From NCBI GenBank assembly GCA_030490835.1, contig CM059975.1:32830133-32894132 (forward strand): a DNA stretch of 64,000 nt, read 5' to 3'. Shown here in pieces: positions 1-12,483 of the stretch. The translations under genes were made by a program, and so were the position numbers. Within the stretch, counting starts at the first letter, position 1. The number at the start of each line of letters is the position of its first letter. This stretch comes from Annona cherimola. Its lineage: Eukaryota > Streptophyta > Magnoliopsida > Magnoliales > Annonaceae. Below the pieces are notes generated by a model. That model was not told where the DNA came from. It made no database searches and saw only the letters and a program-made list of their open reading frames with translations.

Positions 1-3000
1 TTCCATCCAAAAGTCAAGTTCGACAAATTTGAGCGATAATATTTCAGCATCATGATTGCATGCACCTGTCCAAATCACAGTGATCAAATTGATCACATTC
101 CAAATGCATATGGGCATTTTCAAATACCTGCATATATGGTTAGCTCATCCCATGTTTAGCAACATTTGACATGTTGAATCACATGCGACTTTAACATTCC
201 AACAACCACATTCATTCTAGTTCACATCCAAACCAATGAACACTTCTCATTGAGGCTATTTCCCATCCACAATATTAATTCTTAAAAATTCGCTTTGCCC
301 AAACATCAATGTCCATCATCTATATCCGTCGTTTATGTCAAATTCAAATTGACCATTGTCATTTAGCCCATTCCAACATAAGCACATCTTGTTATTATCA
401 CACACCATTATTACAACATCGAAGGTTTATGTTAGGGGTGACTTGCACATCAAGTTATACACAACCTTATGCAAGCTATTAATGCACCTATTATTATGCA
501 CATTTGCACTTAAGGTTACAGGAGCCGCATCCAGCATCAGATTTAGACCATGCATAACTCCCTTTTTTATTATAAATATTGGGCTTGCTCTAGGATACAA
601 GGGGTGATTTGGTAAACCTCTTTTCTATTATCTTTCATGAAATTTGATTCTTTTAAGAGTTTCTTATTAGGTATGTTGACTTTTAAAGTTTCCCATCTTT
701 CATAACTTTTGAAACCGCATGAAAAAACACCTGTTTGTGTAGCCTGCTTACGCTAATTGGTCATTAAGCAGTCTACCATACCGAGGATTTCAATTTGCGC
801 ATAACTTGCGCTGATGGATCGTTTGTTGCTTTAACGTGCTGAATACTTCAGCGTTAATCGATTGTGGGGCCCACTGCTTGAATGGCTTGGATCTATGAAC
901 GTAAAAATAGTTGCATGAATTAATTGGTCTGGATGGTAGACATTTGCTGAATATATGGACGGTGTGATGCATGAAAATCATGTGATCTGCTGGCTGGCCA
1001 AAGATCTGGACGGTTATTATGCTTGCTGAAAATTTCTGGTTGGACGTAAGCTGCATGATTTTGGACAGTTCAAATTTGCTTTGGCTTGTATGGATTAGGC
1101 CGTCTTGGACGTAGCTAAATTTGATATCCGGACTGCTAAATATGAAAATCAGGACGGTTGAAATAATGAATGGTTTAGATTTGAATTAACTGGACGGCAG
1201 AATTTCTTGTTGATCAAAATTTGGACGGTTGGGATTTTTCTGGTTGCTGATCATGTGAGTTTACATTGATTAATTAGACAATAGATATATTCTAAGGACG
1301 GCTTGGCTGGTGGGTCCCACGCTTGAACTTTGTTGATCTGGAATAAAAAATATAGTTAAATAATTAAGTAATCAAATTCATTAATAGGTTATGAATAAAA
1401 GATATTTCAAGCCTATTTTATTTTATGGCAACAAATAAAAATATAATTTCAAGCAAAAAGATCACAAAAATTATTTAAATAACACGAAATTAATATTTAA
1501 TATCTAAATGTTGCAAATACACATTTTAAAACAAATTTCACTTTGAACTCAATTAAATACACAACAAATTAGTATAACATGCCCACAAAATATATTATTA
1601 ATTACCAATTATCAATGCGAAATAGTTAAAATCGGAAAAACCAAAATTAAAATACATAATAACATTGTGAGAACATAATTGATGTTACGTATGTTGCTAA
1701 TTTAAAAATCTGATATTTTTAGGCTCTCTTGTGGCGCCGTGAGGGCTAACTTTCACCCTTAGCCAATGGTCGTCATATATTTATGAGAAAATCTGACAAC
1801 ATCTCTTCATAATCGTGAAGCTAGGGAGTTAGATAGAATTATGTTGTACAAGCACTCTCACATCATACATTCTAAAGACAATCTCATCCCGAACATATAG
1901 CATAGGAATATAGATGCTAAACAAAATAAACCATCTAAACATCTACCAACCAATCATTATCATTAGCCATAAGTCAACTCCACAATAATAACAGTAATAA
2001 AAGGAGTTTTCATTGCATCATTCATTTATGCATTAAATAAAATGTCAAGTTTAATTTCCTACTAACTAAGAAGCTAACTTATGTATGACCTGAGGAACGG
2101 GGATCCCTCCTTATTCCCCTTTGAGTGCTAACCCCAAGTTGGGCTCCCACATCGATCCTGCCATATAAAAATATTAACATAAGAAAGCATAAGTTTGAGC
2201 CAATTTAGTAAGTAGGAAAACATTAAAACTCAAGTATTAAAATAAATAAATATCATTCTTATAAAAATAGCTCAAAACATCAAAACCTCACAAATGCATA
2301 TGTTCATCCATCAACTCATCATAGCCACACTCTTCATTCCATGCTCATGCAAGCAACTATGCTATAAATGCTCATGTAATGTAAAATGCTCACCCTCCTC
2401 ATCTAAGTCACTCCAGCGTCCCAGTGGATTTGTAACCATAAAAAATATCCTACAAGGATATACGAAGTATACCATGGCTTTGCTCATCCATGACTTGCCC
2501 AGAGAATCATCATGCATGTGCCATATTCAATATGCATTAATGCACTTGTCTATCATATCATGCTCGTGTGTTTATTTTTAAACATATCCATCAAACTTAA
2601 ATAACTTAAGCAAATTAAAAATTATCTCAAATTTATTACATAACTTGAAATGAATTCTCAAACAACTCAACTTACCTAAAATAGCTAACGCCATAAAAAT
2701 CATATACCTCAAGAAGGGGATTTTGTAAAATTCTTAAGTAAAAAATCCATGCCTAAAATAATTAAACATTCATAAGCATCCAAACAAATGCGGAAAGATC
2801 ATATTTACCTCATACACAAAATTTTCAAATCTCCAAGTTGATACTCTATATAACTCTAATATCCTTTTCATTTTTATACAATAATAATAATAATAAATGA
2901 ATAAATAACATCCTAAAACTCCTTTCCTTAATCTCATCATCATATACGCTTGTTTCTCATTTTCAAGTCCCAAATACCTCTCTTGAGATATCCATCTTCC

Positions 3001-3919
3001 ACATCACTCCAAATCCTTAAAAGTAATTGTTATAAACCATTATTGTAAGGTTATCTATTTAATTTTTATGCTCATATTTTATCCTCATAGAAAAACTTCT
3101 TTCTCTATCTCATTAAAGTTTAAAATTCTTGATGCCAACATCACAAAACCATATCAAACCACTCCTAAATTATCATAATATATTGATTAAATAGGTATAT
3201 TAGATATGAAAAATAAAAATAATCAAGAAGAAATTTCTTTCCTAGATTCCACCCATATTTTTCCGAAGTCTCCATGCTTCAAACTCTTTGAAGAAAAACC
3301 TACTTCTTGAAACCCTAATCCATCTAATGCATGAATCTATAGCTCAACCTTCCAAATCTCCTTCTTTTCCCGTTTCTCCCCTCCTCTCTCTTCTCTTCTT
3401 CTCTCTTGTCCTTTTTGCATTTTTTAAAAAAGAAACAGTAGCTATTCATGCATGGAGGAGAGAAGGCATGGGTGGGTTTAAATGATTTTTTGGGAAATTT
3501 TATAGAATAACCCCTCCATTTATAGAAATTTTCAAATAAATACTATAGGGGTTTACAACTCTTAATGCTAATGGGTACGAAGATGTAATTAAATGTGAAG
3601 TTACAAAAAATTTCAAAGTCTTATTTTAAAGAAAGGAAAGTCACTTGGTAGTTTGAATATTTTGAAAAGAACCATAGTTTCGCATAGAGCTATTACTACT
3701 TTGTCTAGCCAATTAAATTGAAACATCACTAGGTTATAACATGTGAGACTTAATTATATTAGTGAGAAAGACAGAACAATTCTAAGTAAGTTTTTCTATT
3801 TGGCTGGAGCAAAGATAAAATTAAATTTTGTGAATATTGTATTTTTGAAAAGTAAAAAAAATTTTAGTTCATAGAATTGAGAATGCTTTTGATTACTATA
3901 ACACACAAACAAAGAAAAA
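1..3919. other. AT-rich intergenic DNA, no gene recognised
   Basis: No open reading frame here resembles a known protein; the longest are under 100 codons and low in complexity. Between about 880 and 1320 the words GGACGG and TGGACGGTT recur every 40-70 bases in loosely similar sentences, which suggests a decayed repeat. Around 2100-2160 and 2400-2530 there are GC-richer islands that could belong to old LTRs, but I found no paired copy or target duplication. I see nothing else in this stretch. Confidence 0.6.
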
Positions 3920-5620
3920 ATGATTCTAGGCTCATGGACTATGAGTATCACAGTGTGATCTTGTCCACTTTAGCCTAGTAGCTTAGCCGTATATTTTTAA
4001 AATGCATTACACTATATTTAAGCTTAAAATCATTTATAAACTCCTAAGAGCTTTCTGATGTAGGATTTGGTTTGGGCTTTTACAAGCCCATTAGCTTTCA
4101 CCTAGTTTGTCCTCGAATTATAATTCAACTCAACTTTGGGCCTCTGTTCACTCATCTCAACTCTGAGCCTCTTTCTCATATCTACTGGAGGGGGGTCACT
4201 CTAATACCATTTGTAACATATAGACTTAAAACACTTATATTATGTACTTGGTTATATGTCTCATAATATGATATTATCTACTCTAGCCTGGTAGCTCAGT
4301 CGTATAGTTCTAGAGTGCTTCGTATTATGTTTAAACTTAGACTCACTTATAAATCATTAGGAGTACTCTATCCTTTTCAATGCGGGATAGATGTGCGACC
4401 TTGTACCAAGTCAGTCCAAACCCGCACTACTTGACCCCGTTCTAGAACTAAGTTTGAGTTTTATTTTTGAATTTTTTTTCCCAAATTAGACCCGGCTTCA
4501 ACCCGACTCGAGAAACTTGAAACCAATACCAGGTTTACATCAACCCAGTACCAAAACTCGACTTGGTCCGAACCTGGTATTCTCCATAATTTATTAAAAT
4601 AATTATATTTATTTATGCATTAAGTATTTCACCTTTAATTGTGATAAAAGTTATTCCTTATAATCATAAACTAATTAAATTGTAAAATGTTTATTCTAAA
4701 ATCTAAATGCTATATACATTTGTCCATAAAAGTTGAATATATTACATCTATATTAACTTTATTTGTAAATAATTATAAATATATCAACTCTTTAAAATTA
4801 TTTCATATATACTAATTAATTACGATATATGTGTTTTACTTTCAATAAACTTTAAATAGTGATTTCATGTAATTTCATTTATTTTTCTTACCTTGATTGT
4901 TATTTGCAAATTCATTACGTTCATTGTATTTAGAATTATTTTTTAATTAAAAGACCAACTTTTATCAAAACCAAAGATATCATAAATCATATAAATATAT
5001 TCACATGTAAATTACTCATGTGTGAATGTAATAATGCTTAATTTTTTTTATCTCTATTGGTAATTTCAACTTCTATTGGTTTGAGAACAACTCGAATTTT
5101 AACCTGAAATCAATGCCAATTCAGTCCGAACTCGACCCGAACCCAGATTCTAATATTAGGGTTAGGATTTTAGTTCACCTAAACCCAATATGCTTAGGGT
5201 TCGGGTTCACCCAAAATCGGTACAACCCAACCTAAGTTGCATCTTAATGCAGATTAGATTTTGGGCTATTATAGGCCCACAAACTTCTATTTAGTGGTTT
5301 TTGAATCATAATTCAACTCAGTTCTAGGCCTTTATTCACTTAACTCAACTAAGGGCATCTATCAACTCAACTCGACTCGACTCTGGACTTTTGCCCCACA
5401 TCTACTGAGGGGGTTCGCTCTAACACCATTTATAATATACAAACCTAGAAAAGGATCCTACGCCTGTAGACTATGAGTCTCATAATATGATATTATCCGC
5501 TCCGGCCTAATAGCTCAGTCGCACGATTTTAAATTACGTCACACCACGTTTAGCGTATACCCACTTATAAATCATCAGTAACTTTTTTCTTTTTTCTATG
5601 TGAGATTTAGTTCTAGACTA
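3920..5620 (-). mobile_element. Tandem TRIM-like mini-retrotransposon (LTR-int-LTR-int-LTR)
   Basis: Three related LTR-like blocks lie at about 3930-4060, 4213-4387 and 5425-5620. They share GATATTATC-type words, 'TAGCTCAGTCGTA' and 'ACTTATAAATCAT'. The two short internal segments between them are also alike: both have 'AATTCAACTCAA' and 'ATCTACTG' followed by a G run. Each internal segment ends in CTCTAATACCATTT or CTCTAACACCATTT, which read on the minus strand resembles the TGGTATTAGAG primer-binding site for initiator tRNA-Met. There is no coding capacity. The tandem arrangement, with LTRs shared by neighbouring units, is typical of TRIMs. The middle LTR is broken by the hAT-like insertion at 4388-5246. 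Exact outer ends are uncertain because the copies have diverged. Confidence 0.5.
4388..5246. mobile_element. Old non-autonomous hAT-like MITE inside the TRIM
   Basis: The segment starts TAGATGTGCGACCTTG and ends CCTAAGTTGCATCTTA, an imperfect inverted repeat of the TAGGGGTGCAACTTGG type seen in other hATs of this window. Subterminal DNA is rich in 'CGACCCGAACC' and 'CCCGACT' words, another feature of that family. The flanks ATGCGGGA and ATGCAGAT resemble an 8-bp target duplication with three mismatches. The uninterrupted TRIM repeat nearby reads 'GATGTAGGATTTGG', which supports the insertion point. There is no coding sequence. Confidence 0.45.
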
Positions 5621-5639
5621 TTATAATTATATTATTCTG

Positions 5640-6960
5640 ATTTTTATGGTCATTTTTCGTATTCTAGTAAAAGATGGTACCGGATTAATGATTATTTCGA
5701 AAATGTATCAATCCATTTTCTTAAGGTTTTGATTAAGAAGTAAGGTAACAAAAATGTGAAGGAACTCAAAGCATATAATGTGTTGATATTTTTATGTTGT
5801 TGAGTTCTATAATTTCTATATGAATGAGTGAATTATTAGAAACCATAGTTGTTTATACATTGCAACATAATGGAGTTGCAGAGTATATTAATAGGATGAT
5901 TTTAGAGAACATTCCATATGCTCTCTAATAATGGTCTATGAAAGAAGTTTTGGTTAAAGGCAACTTCTACGACTTATTATTTGAAAAATTATTTTTCTTC
6001 CACAGCTATCAATCTCAAGATAGCAAAGAAAGTATCGTCTAGTAATGTTATTAACTATTCTAATTTAATATTGATCTCCTCTATATTTATGTGAATGATG
6101 GAAAGTTAAATACCAAATTTGAGAGTGCATTTTCTATGCTATGCTTCCTAAGTAAAGAGAAACAGGTTATGATGTTTAGATCAAAATTCATCAAAATTTA
6201 TAATAACTAGATATTATTTTAATAAATTATCTATTCTTCATTTGAGAGAGGAGTCTTTTGTTCCTTTTGCAATAAGTCATGATATAGAAAAGTTAGGGAG
6301 ATAAAGATGAATATTTCACTTCCTCGGCCCAATTCAAATTAAATTTCTCATTTTATTAATATTTCACTTTTTCAACCCCATTCAAATCAAAGTTCTCATT
6401 CTTAACTCAATTAGAAGAAAAAGTCTTCTTCTTAGTCTAGTTCACCAAATTTTAAAAAGAAATCTTGTTCTCATCCTAGTTCATCAGAGGTGCCTAGTCT
6501 TCTCAAGGAGAAGAGGAAACACTAAGGAAGAAATACCATTAGCAAAGATATTTTGATTGAAATATAGTTTCTTATGTCTTATTAGTTGTAAAGAATATTG
6601 ATACTAATTATGATCTTTCTTCGTATTATGTTATTTCTTATTCTAAATTTGCAAATTTATTTGCGTCAATAAATGAAGAAATAAAATTCTTATATGATAA
6701 TTAAACTTGGCAATTGGTTAACCTTTTAAAGATAAGAAAGTTATTAAATGCCAATATATTTTCAAAAAGAAAAAGAGGTATTCTATAAGTTGCAAATACA
6801 ATATATAAAGTATGATTAATAGCTAAAGGTTATAATTAAGTACACGGTGTACACGATGTTGATTTTAATAATATTTTCTCACCTACTATTAAACAAAATT
6901 CTATTTATGTTTTATTATCTTTGATTGTTTTAAGTACACTATGAGTCACTTCATGAGTCG
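5640..6960 (+). pseudogene. Ty1/copia pol relic (integrase and reverse transcriptase fragments)
   Basis: Decayed copia pol without an open frame. At about 5840-5940 a translation of the form 'YTLQHNGVAEYINRMILE' matches the end of the copia integrase core (usual form QQNGVAERMNRTILE). At about 6680-6930 a block with 'NXTWQLV', 'LIAKGYN' and 'DFNNIFSPTIK' matches the N-terminal part of copia reverse transcriptase. Stops and frameshifts are frequent and no LTRs were found. It is older than the copia element at 44964-50186. Confidence 0.6.
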
Positions 6961-7554
6961 TCTTATCATTTAACCTCTAGTTAATCATTTCACAAGTTGG
7001 CATCGCATTTGATGTCTATTTAGTTCTTTGGTAAGCTAGCTCATGCTCCATTTGGCGTTGCTTTTATGGTTATTACATTCAGAAAATTATTGTCAACACT
7101 TTTTAAAGAATGCGCAACAGCTCTCTCACGAAGGTAGCACACTACCTTGTACTGAGAATTGTCACCTCATGACAGTTCATGAACTGTTGCAACTCGCGTC
7201 CCTTTTTGAATAAGTGATAACTTGGCACTTACCCAATAACACTTTCCTCTTAAATTTAGCCAAAAAAATTCCTTACAATAAAAGCAATAGCTTGTATTAC
7301 CAAATGGTATTTTAACATATAATGTTGAGTTTTTCTGTATGCGTAAAAGCTCTAGTAAACAATGGAGCCAAACAAGCCCTTAATATTTGACTTATCATCA
7401 ATCGTTTCACAAGTTTGATTAAGCATTTCATTTGGCCATTTAAAAATTTTCCCTTCAATTGTGGGCCTCTTCGCCACTTGTAAGTGAACTGCATGCTTGA
7501 CTTACCATTAGTTGCTTCATAAATTATTTAGCAAATGACTTATTATGTAATATC
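6961..7554. other. Intergenic, nothing recognised
   Basis: Moderately AT-rich DNA with repeated phrases about 'TTTCACAAG' and 'CATTT' but no convincing repeat unit, protein match or structural RNA. The 60-codon reading frame on the minus strand at 7312-7494 has no recognisable features. Confidence 0.4.
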
Positions 7555-7880
7555 ATACTATGATATTTTATGCAAACTTCTAATTGAATTTTATTTGCTC
7601 AAACATCTTGAACTTGATTCTAATACATATGTAAATGAATCTAAATATTTTTCCTAACTAACACTAATGTACTTATTCTTAAGCAAATGTGGCTTATACA
7701 TATATTGGATTTGGATGAAACTTTGTCTCATAACTAAACAAATGATATTAAATATAATGAATAGATTGAATTTTCCATCAAATATCAAAATCTTAAAAAT
7801 GGAAAGGGTTACATGAAGCCGTTTCTATGTAACCCAGTTACATACAAGGGAAGCCCTTTATCTAATTTATAAACTAAGTT
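7555..7880. repeat. Right half of a foldback MITE (family F)
   Basis: It shares long stretches with the complete copy at 29236-29770. These include 'AAATGTGGCTTATACATAT' followed by 'TTGGATTTGGATGAAACTT', 'ACTAAACAAATGATATTAAAT', and the end 'CCGTTTCTATGTAACCCAG' then 'TTACATA'. The left half is missing. It abuts the left terminus of the MULE, so the MULE may have inserted beside or into it. Confidence 0.55.
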
Positions 7881-7900
7881 TTGCTATTTTTGAAATGTAT

Positions 7901-8085
7901 ATATATAGGATATATTGCTGCACCCAAATTCCCGTGCAGGCGCGCTGCCCGGTTAATCCAGGCCGTCTGCCGAGGCGCATCAAATCCTGGTTGTTCTCTT
8001 CCTCCCGCTAGTAGGCCGCAAAGTATGCTTGGTACCGTTTACATGAGTGTGCGTGTATGGGAGAGAAGCAGCTGGAGGCGCGCTG
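7901..8085 (+). repeat. Left terminal inverted repeat of the MULE
   Basis: GC-rich block beginning TATATATAGGATATATTGCT and matching in reverse complement the block at 20600-20785. Shared words include TCAAATCCTGG, GTTCTCTTC, AGTAGGCCG, GGTACCG and GCGTGTATGG. Relative to the right copy it lacks about 16 bases near its outer end, where the right copy has an additional TTTGTGTGCAGCAATG. In this family TIRs usually carry transposase binding sites and the promoter of the adjoining gene. Confidence 0.75.
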
Positions 8086-8479
8086 CAAAAAGATGCACCC
8101 CTGCTACACATTTAATGTTGGCAGCAAGCATGCTCAGCACGTCTTCAACACACCTGCATTTTCCCTTTTGGCCGTCTCGCCCAATCATAGAGCATGCTGT
8201 TTCTGCTGCAGCTGGCCAGCAGAGAAGAAGCATTTGTGATTCCAGACATGGCGGAAAAAATGTGAGATAGGAAATGTGTTGAGATTATTGATCATATGCT
8301 TGTTTTAAGAATGGTTAATTTGATTTTGATGATTAACAAATAATTGAAATATCATTAAAAAGGATCTAACACATTTGTCTAAGTGTTCTCAGATATTTTG
8401 TCTCTAATTATGTGTATAAAAATGAAAAGGCGAAATAATTTAAGTTTCAAGTGTTCAAAGATCATGAATTGCAAGTTCA

Positions 8480-9640
8480 GCAAGTGAAGTCTCAGCCCAA
8501 GTCGACTTCGCTTGCGACTTGGGTGAAGTCCCAGCCCAAGTCGACTTCGCCTACGACTTCGGACAAAACAGCAAAGTGAAGTCGCATCCCAAGTCGACTT
8601 CACAAATCCGAAGTCGACTTCACTTAGCCCAAGTCGACTTCACCTGCGACTTCAAGGCCAGAATTTTGGACAGAGTGTTTGTTGGAAACAATACTTCAAA
8701 ACAAAATAAAATTGACCAAAGATTAAGTTTTGATGATTAACAACAACTAACTTGAGTATATTTAAAGGACTAATGAGTTTGCCATTTGTTTTAAGGAACT
8801 TAAGTTGCCAAGTCGATCCCCAAGTCGACTTGGACTTCGACTTAGGGTGAAGTCGATCCCAAAGTCGACTTAACTATCGACTTGAGAAAGAACCTCAAAG
8901 GCAAAATCAACTTGCAGGTGAAGTCGCATCCCAAGTCGACTCCACATGCGACTTGGGAAGCCAAGTCGCAAACGAAGTCGACCTCGCTATCGACTTCAAA
9001 CATAAAAAACTGTCCAGAGCTGAATTTGGGGCACGAAGCTGCCCAAGTCGCAGGCCAAGTCGACTCCAGGTGCGACTTGGGTGAAGTCGCAGACAAAGTC
9101 AACTTCATCCGCGACTTGAGAAGTTCAGACTTCAAAGATGCAGTTTCAAAGCCTATTCAAGGAATCTCTCACTCAAGTTCAAAGCAGAGATTCAAGATGG
9201 AGATCAAATCAAGTCTATCAAGTCTTAAAGACCAACTGAGTCAAATGCAAAGCAAGGCGCATGATTCAAAACTCAGGCTCTCCTAAGAATCATCAAGGAA
9301 ACAAGCCAAGCAAGATAGAGGAAGATCAAATGAAGAACAAAGCGTATTTTGCAAAGACCAAGTCAAGTCGCAACCCAAGTCGACTCTATGATCGACTTGA
9401 GTTGAAGTCGGAAGCCAAAGTCGACTCAAGACTCAGACTTGGAAACTGACAAGGTGAAGTCTCACCCGAAGTCGACTTCGCATGCGACTTGGGTCAAGAT
9501 GATACCCAAGTCGACCCTGACTGAAACCTGAAGTTGCGACGGAGAAGCGAAGTCGCACCCGAAGTCGACTCCATCTGCGACTTGGGCGAAGTCGCATCCG
9601 AAGTCGACTCCACATGCGACTTGGGTCGCAACGGTCGGAA
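8480..9640. repeat. Palindromic AAGTCGACTT minisatellite in the LTR U3 region
   Basis: Degenerate units of about 40 bases built on CCAAGTCGACTTC and 'TGCGACTTGGG' with 'TGAAGTCGCA' are repeated more than a dozen times across LTR A and LTR B, and reappear at 10370-10430. AAGTCGACTT is a perfect 10-bp palindrome containing a SalI-type GTCGAC core. Unit number and spacing differ between the two LTR copies, so the block expands and contracts. It lies upstream of the LTR TATA box, where enhancer-like repeats are common. Confidence 0.8.
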
Positions 9641-10341
9641 TTTATTCGAACGTTGGCGCATTAAATGCGCGCCACCTACCCTCTAACGTTCGGATTCCCT
9701 CCAAAATTATAAAAGGCATTCATGGTAGACGGGGGAGGTAGCTGAAAAATCATTAAGAGTGCATAACTACCATCTACAAGAGCTTTAAAGAGATCAAGCT
9801 AACCAAAGAGGAAGAACTTTGCTTAAAACTGCAAGAGCTCAACTACTGATCATACAAAGCCACTTCAACAAGTTCTTCTCTGCGCCAAACTGCTTCTACA
9901 CATCTGTAAAGTGTAGTTTTCTTATTGTTTCTGTTGTATGTGTTAAACTTGATTTAGTTCGAGGAACTAAGATCAAGTGTAAGCAAAGTAGTGTGTGATT
10001 GGAGTGTGACTCATCACCTACTTGTGCTGTGTTTTGTTGATGCCACCTAGAGCTGGAATCTAGAAGAGAGCAGTGGCTCTAATTGTATTGAGAGAATACA
10101 ATAGTGGAACCCAAGTCACAGGGAGTGTGAGCTTGGAAGAGTGGAGTAGGGAGGTTGCCCGAACCACTATAAAAATCTTGTGTGCTTGATTTATACTTCT
10201 GCTATTTACATTACTTTCCATTTCGTTTCTTCATTAAGGGGACTGGATTAATCCGGGGATAAGCTTCTCTTTAAGATATAATTTTTAAATACCCAATTCA
10301 CCCCTCCCCTCTTGGGTTTTGCCATCAACTCGGGACCAACA
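8680..10341 (+). mobile_element. Solo LTR 'B', nested in solo LTR 'A'
   Basis: Starts TGTTGGAAACAATACTTC and ends CTCGGGACCAACA, with short inverted ends TGTTGG/CCAACA and a perfect 5-bp target duplication GTGTT (8675-8679 and 10342-10346). It is 1662 bp long. It belongs to the same family as LTR A: both carry the AAGTCGACTT repeats, the TATA region (here ATTATAAAAGG at about 9706), 'GTAAAGTGTA' and the 'CCCAATTCACCCCTCCCCTC' end. The apparent reading frames between 8379 and 9615 are artefacts of the internal repeat, not genes. Confidence 0.87.
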
Positions 10342-11839
10342 GTGTTGACAACGAGTTTTTACAAAATGAAGTCGCACCCCAAGTCGACTTCACCCATCCG
10401 AAGTCGACTCCACTTGCGACTTGAACTCGTAACGGTCAAAAATCTGAACGTTGGAGCTCTAGATGCGCGTGAACCTCCACTCCAACGGCTAGAACCTTTT
10501 TTCCTCTATATATACCATTGAAGAATGAACGTGGAGAGAAGGAGGAAAGAAAGAGGAAAACACAAGTTGAGCCTCCATCTTCTAATATTCAAATGTGTTG
10601 AAGTTATTTGAATAACTATTGAAGCTTCAAGTGCTACAACTTTCAAGTGCGCTTCCAAGATTATCATCTCTACAAGACAAGGAGCTTCCGGAGCTTATCG
10701 AATACACATTGTAAAGTGTAATCTCTCTTTTATTTATTTGTTTTATGTTGTTGCCTTGGATCGGTATTGGAGACCGAATTCAAGAAGAAGCAAAATAGGG
10801 GGTTGGTTTGAGTTTGTCTCACTAACGGGTTTTGCTTGATTGGTTGGAGTTTGTCTCACCAATAGATTGGACTTGGTTGGTTGGAGTTGGTCTCACCAAT
10901 AAGTGATTATTGTATATGCCCCCTAGAGCTAGAATCTAGAAGAGAGCGAGTGCTCTAGATTGTATTGAAAATACAATAGTGGAACCCAAGACACAACGGG
11001 TGTGTGCTTGGAAGAGTGGAGTAGGGAAGGTTGCCCGAACCACTATATATTGTTGTCTCTTGTTTGGTTTGATTGTTTACATTTTTATATTCCATTTGCA
11101 CCCTCTCATTCTATCTCATATCACGTTTCATCAAGGGGATTGAAATTATAAGGGGTTAAGTTTTAATTTACCAAAGAATTTTTTTAGAACCCAATTCACC
11201 CCTCCCCTCTTGGATTTTGCCATTAACTCGGGGCCAACAAAATGAACCCAAACAGAAAAAAAAATTGCAGATTAATCTGGTCGGACGGAGGTAAAAACAA
11301 TTACAGATTTTGTGAAATCTCCACGGATAAAAAGAAGGCTGATTTTCTTCCACAAATTTCCTAGGAGTAAAATCATAGAAGAAGGTAGTCTTTTGTTCAT
11401 TGCAGATTAAAAAAAAAATTTATGCTTCAAAATTTAATAACTGATTAAAATGATATGCAAATATATCCATAAGTTAAGTACGTATTCCTGGAAAATTTTT
11501 GTAAACTTAACTATTATGTGATTTAGTTGTTATTGCTGATTATTTTTTGATTAATTTATAATAGAAAATTACAAATGGGCACCTTCGGTAGTAATGAAAC
11601 TATAAAAAAATTCAGTGGGATGAAAGAAAATAGATGTGGACAAAAAAATATTGAAAATAAAAATAAATTTAGATTTTGATTGATTCTCTACATAAAAAGA
11701 AAGTTGACTTTTTGCTACAACATTAATGTAATGCAATTGTAAAATTATAATTTTTTATCTGACTTCTACATATTTACAAAAAAAGGATTGCAGATAACTT
11801 TCAGCATTCCAAACACGTTAAAGAAAATTTATTTTCTAT

Positions 11840-12170
11840 AATAGTTAAAACAAGCTCATACAACAGTTAGTATGCTGATATGGACGAACAGAAACCTTCA
11901 ATTCTAAAATAAACACTTAGCATGCTAATGCAACACTTAGCATTATGATAACCAGAGGTGAAACAGATGCCCTGCAATTTCACTTTACACAATGTAGGTA
12001 TGGCACGCTCATTCAACACGGCAAGAAACTAATAGTCACAAACAGATGACCTTCAATAGTAGAATGCACACTGACTTTTGTATATAGCATGCTGATGCAT
12101 CATTTAGCATGCGGATAGCCAGAAATAGATGACGTGGAATCTCAAATATGATACTGACTTATGCCGACAA
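11840..12170. repeat. Subterminal AGCATGCT repeats, left arm of the MULE
   Basis: Imperfect units of roughly 80 bases contain 'TAGCATGCTGATGCA', 'AACAGATGACC' and 'TGCAAT' words. The same units recur at 15285-15780 between the two MULE genes. The 8-base palindrome AGCATGCT is the most conserved part. They may be transposase-binding or cis-acting sites, but that is inference. Confidence 0.6.
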
Positions 12171-12483
12171 CTAAAAGATTATGAAAAAAGTAATTTAATA
12201 AAACACTAGATTTATGTAGAATTCAAATCCTATAGGAGATGCCCATTTTAGGATAAAACACTAGATTTATAAAATTAATATGTTTTACAATGACATTAGC
12301 ATACTAGTTTTGGAAGCATTACAATTGTACACCATTTTGTTTTGCAAAGTAGATATTGTTGCATTGCAAGTAGTTGTAGAATTTATGTATTCTATTTTTT
12401 GTTAGTTGAATAATTTATATTGTCTATCAAATTTGATTTAGTAGGTATGTAGTAAATGACATTATCAATGAATGTGAACAAAA

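Larger units (their letters stand above)
8277..11239 (+). mobile_element. Solo LTR 'A' of a copia-type element, interrupted by solo LTR 'B'
   Basis: Begins TGTTGAGATTATTG and ends CGGGGCCAACA, flanked by a perfect 5-bp duplication AAATG (8272-8276 and 11240-11244). Removing the inner LTR and one copy of its target site leaves about 1.3 kb. The 3' third has the phrase 'GAACCCAAGACACAACGG', the words 'TTGCCCGAACCACTATA', and the end 'CCCAATTCACCCCTCCCCTC', all typical of plant Ty1/copia LTRs. A TATA box lies at about 10505-10513. No internal domain and no second LTR adjoin it, so it arose by recombination between LTRs. It inserted just inside the left TIR of the MULE. Confidence 0.85.

Noticed and set aside
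4190..4220. CTCTAATACCATTT as part of a tRNA or methionine-tRNA gene
   Set aside because: Only the reverse complement of the retrotransposon primer-binding site is present, with no tRNA cloverleaf around it.
8379..9615. Several overlapping reading frames on both strands (up to 134 codons)
   Set aside because: They are created by the AAGTCGACTT minisatellite inside the solo LTRs; the repeats keep frames open without any protein-like conservation.
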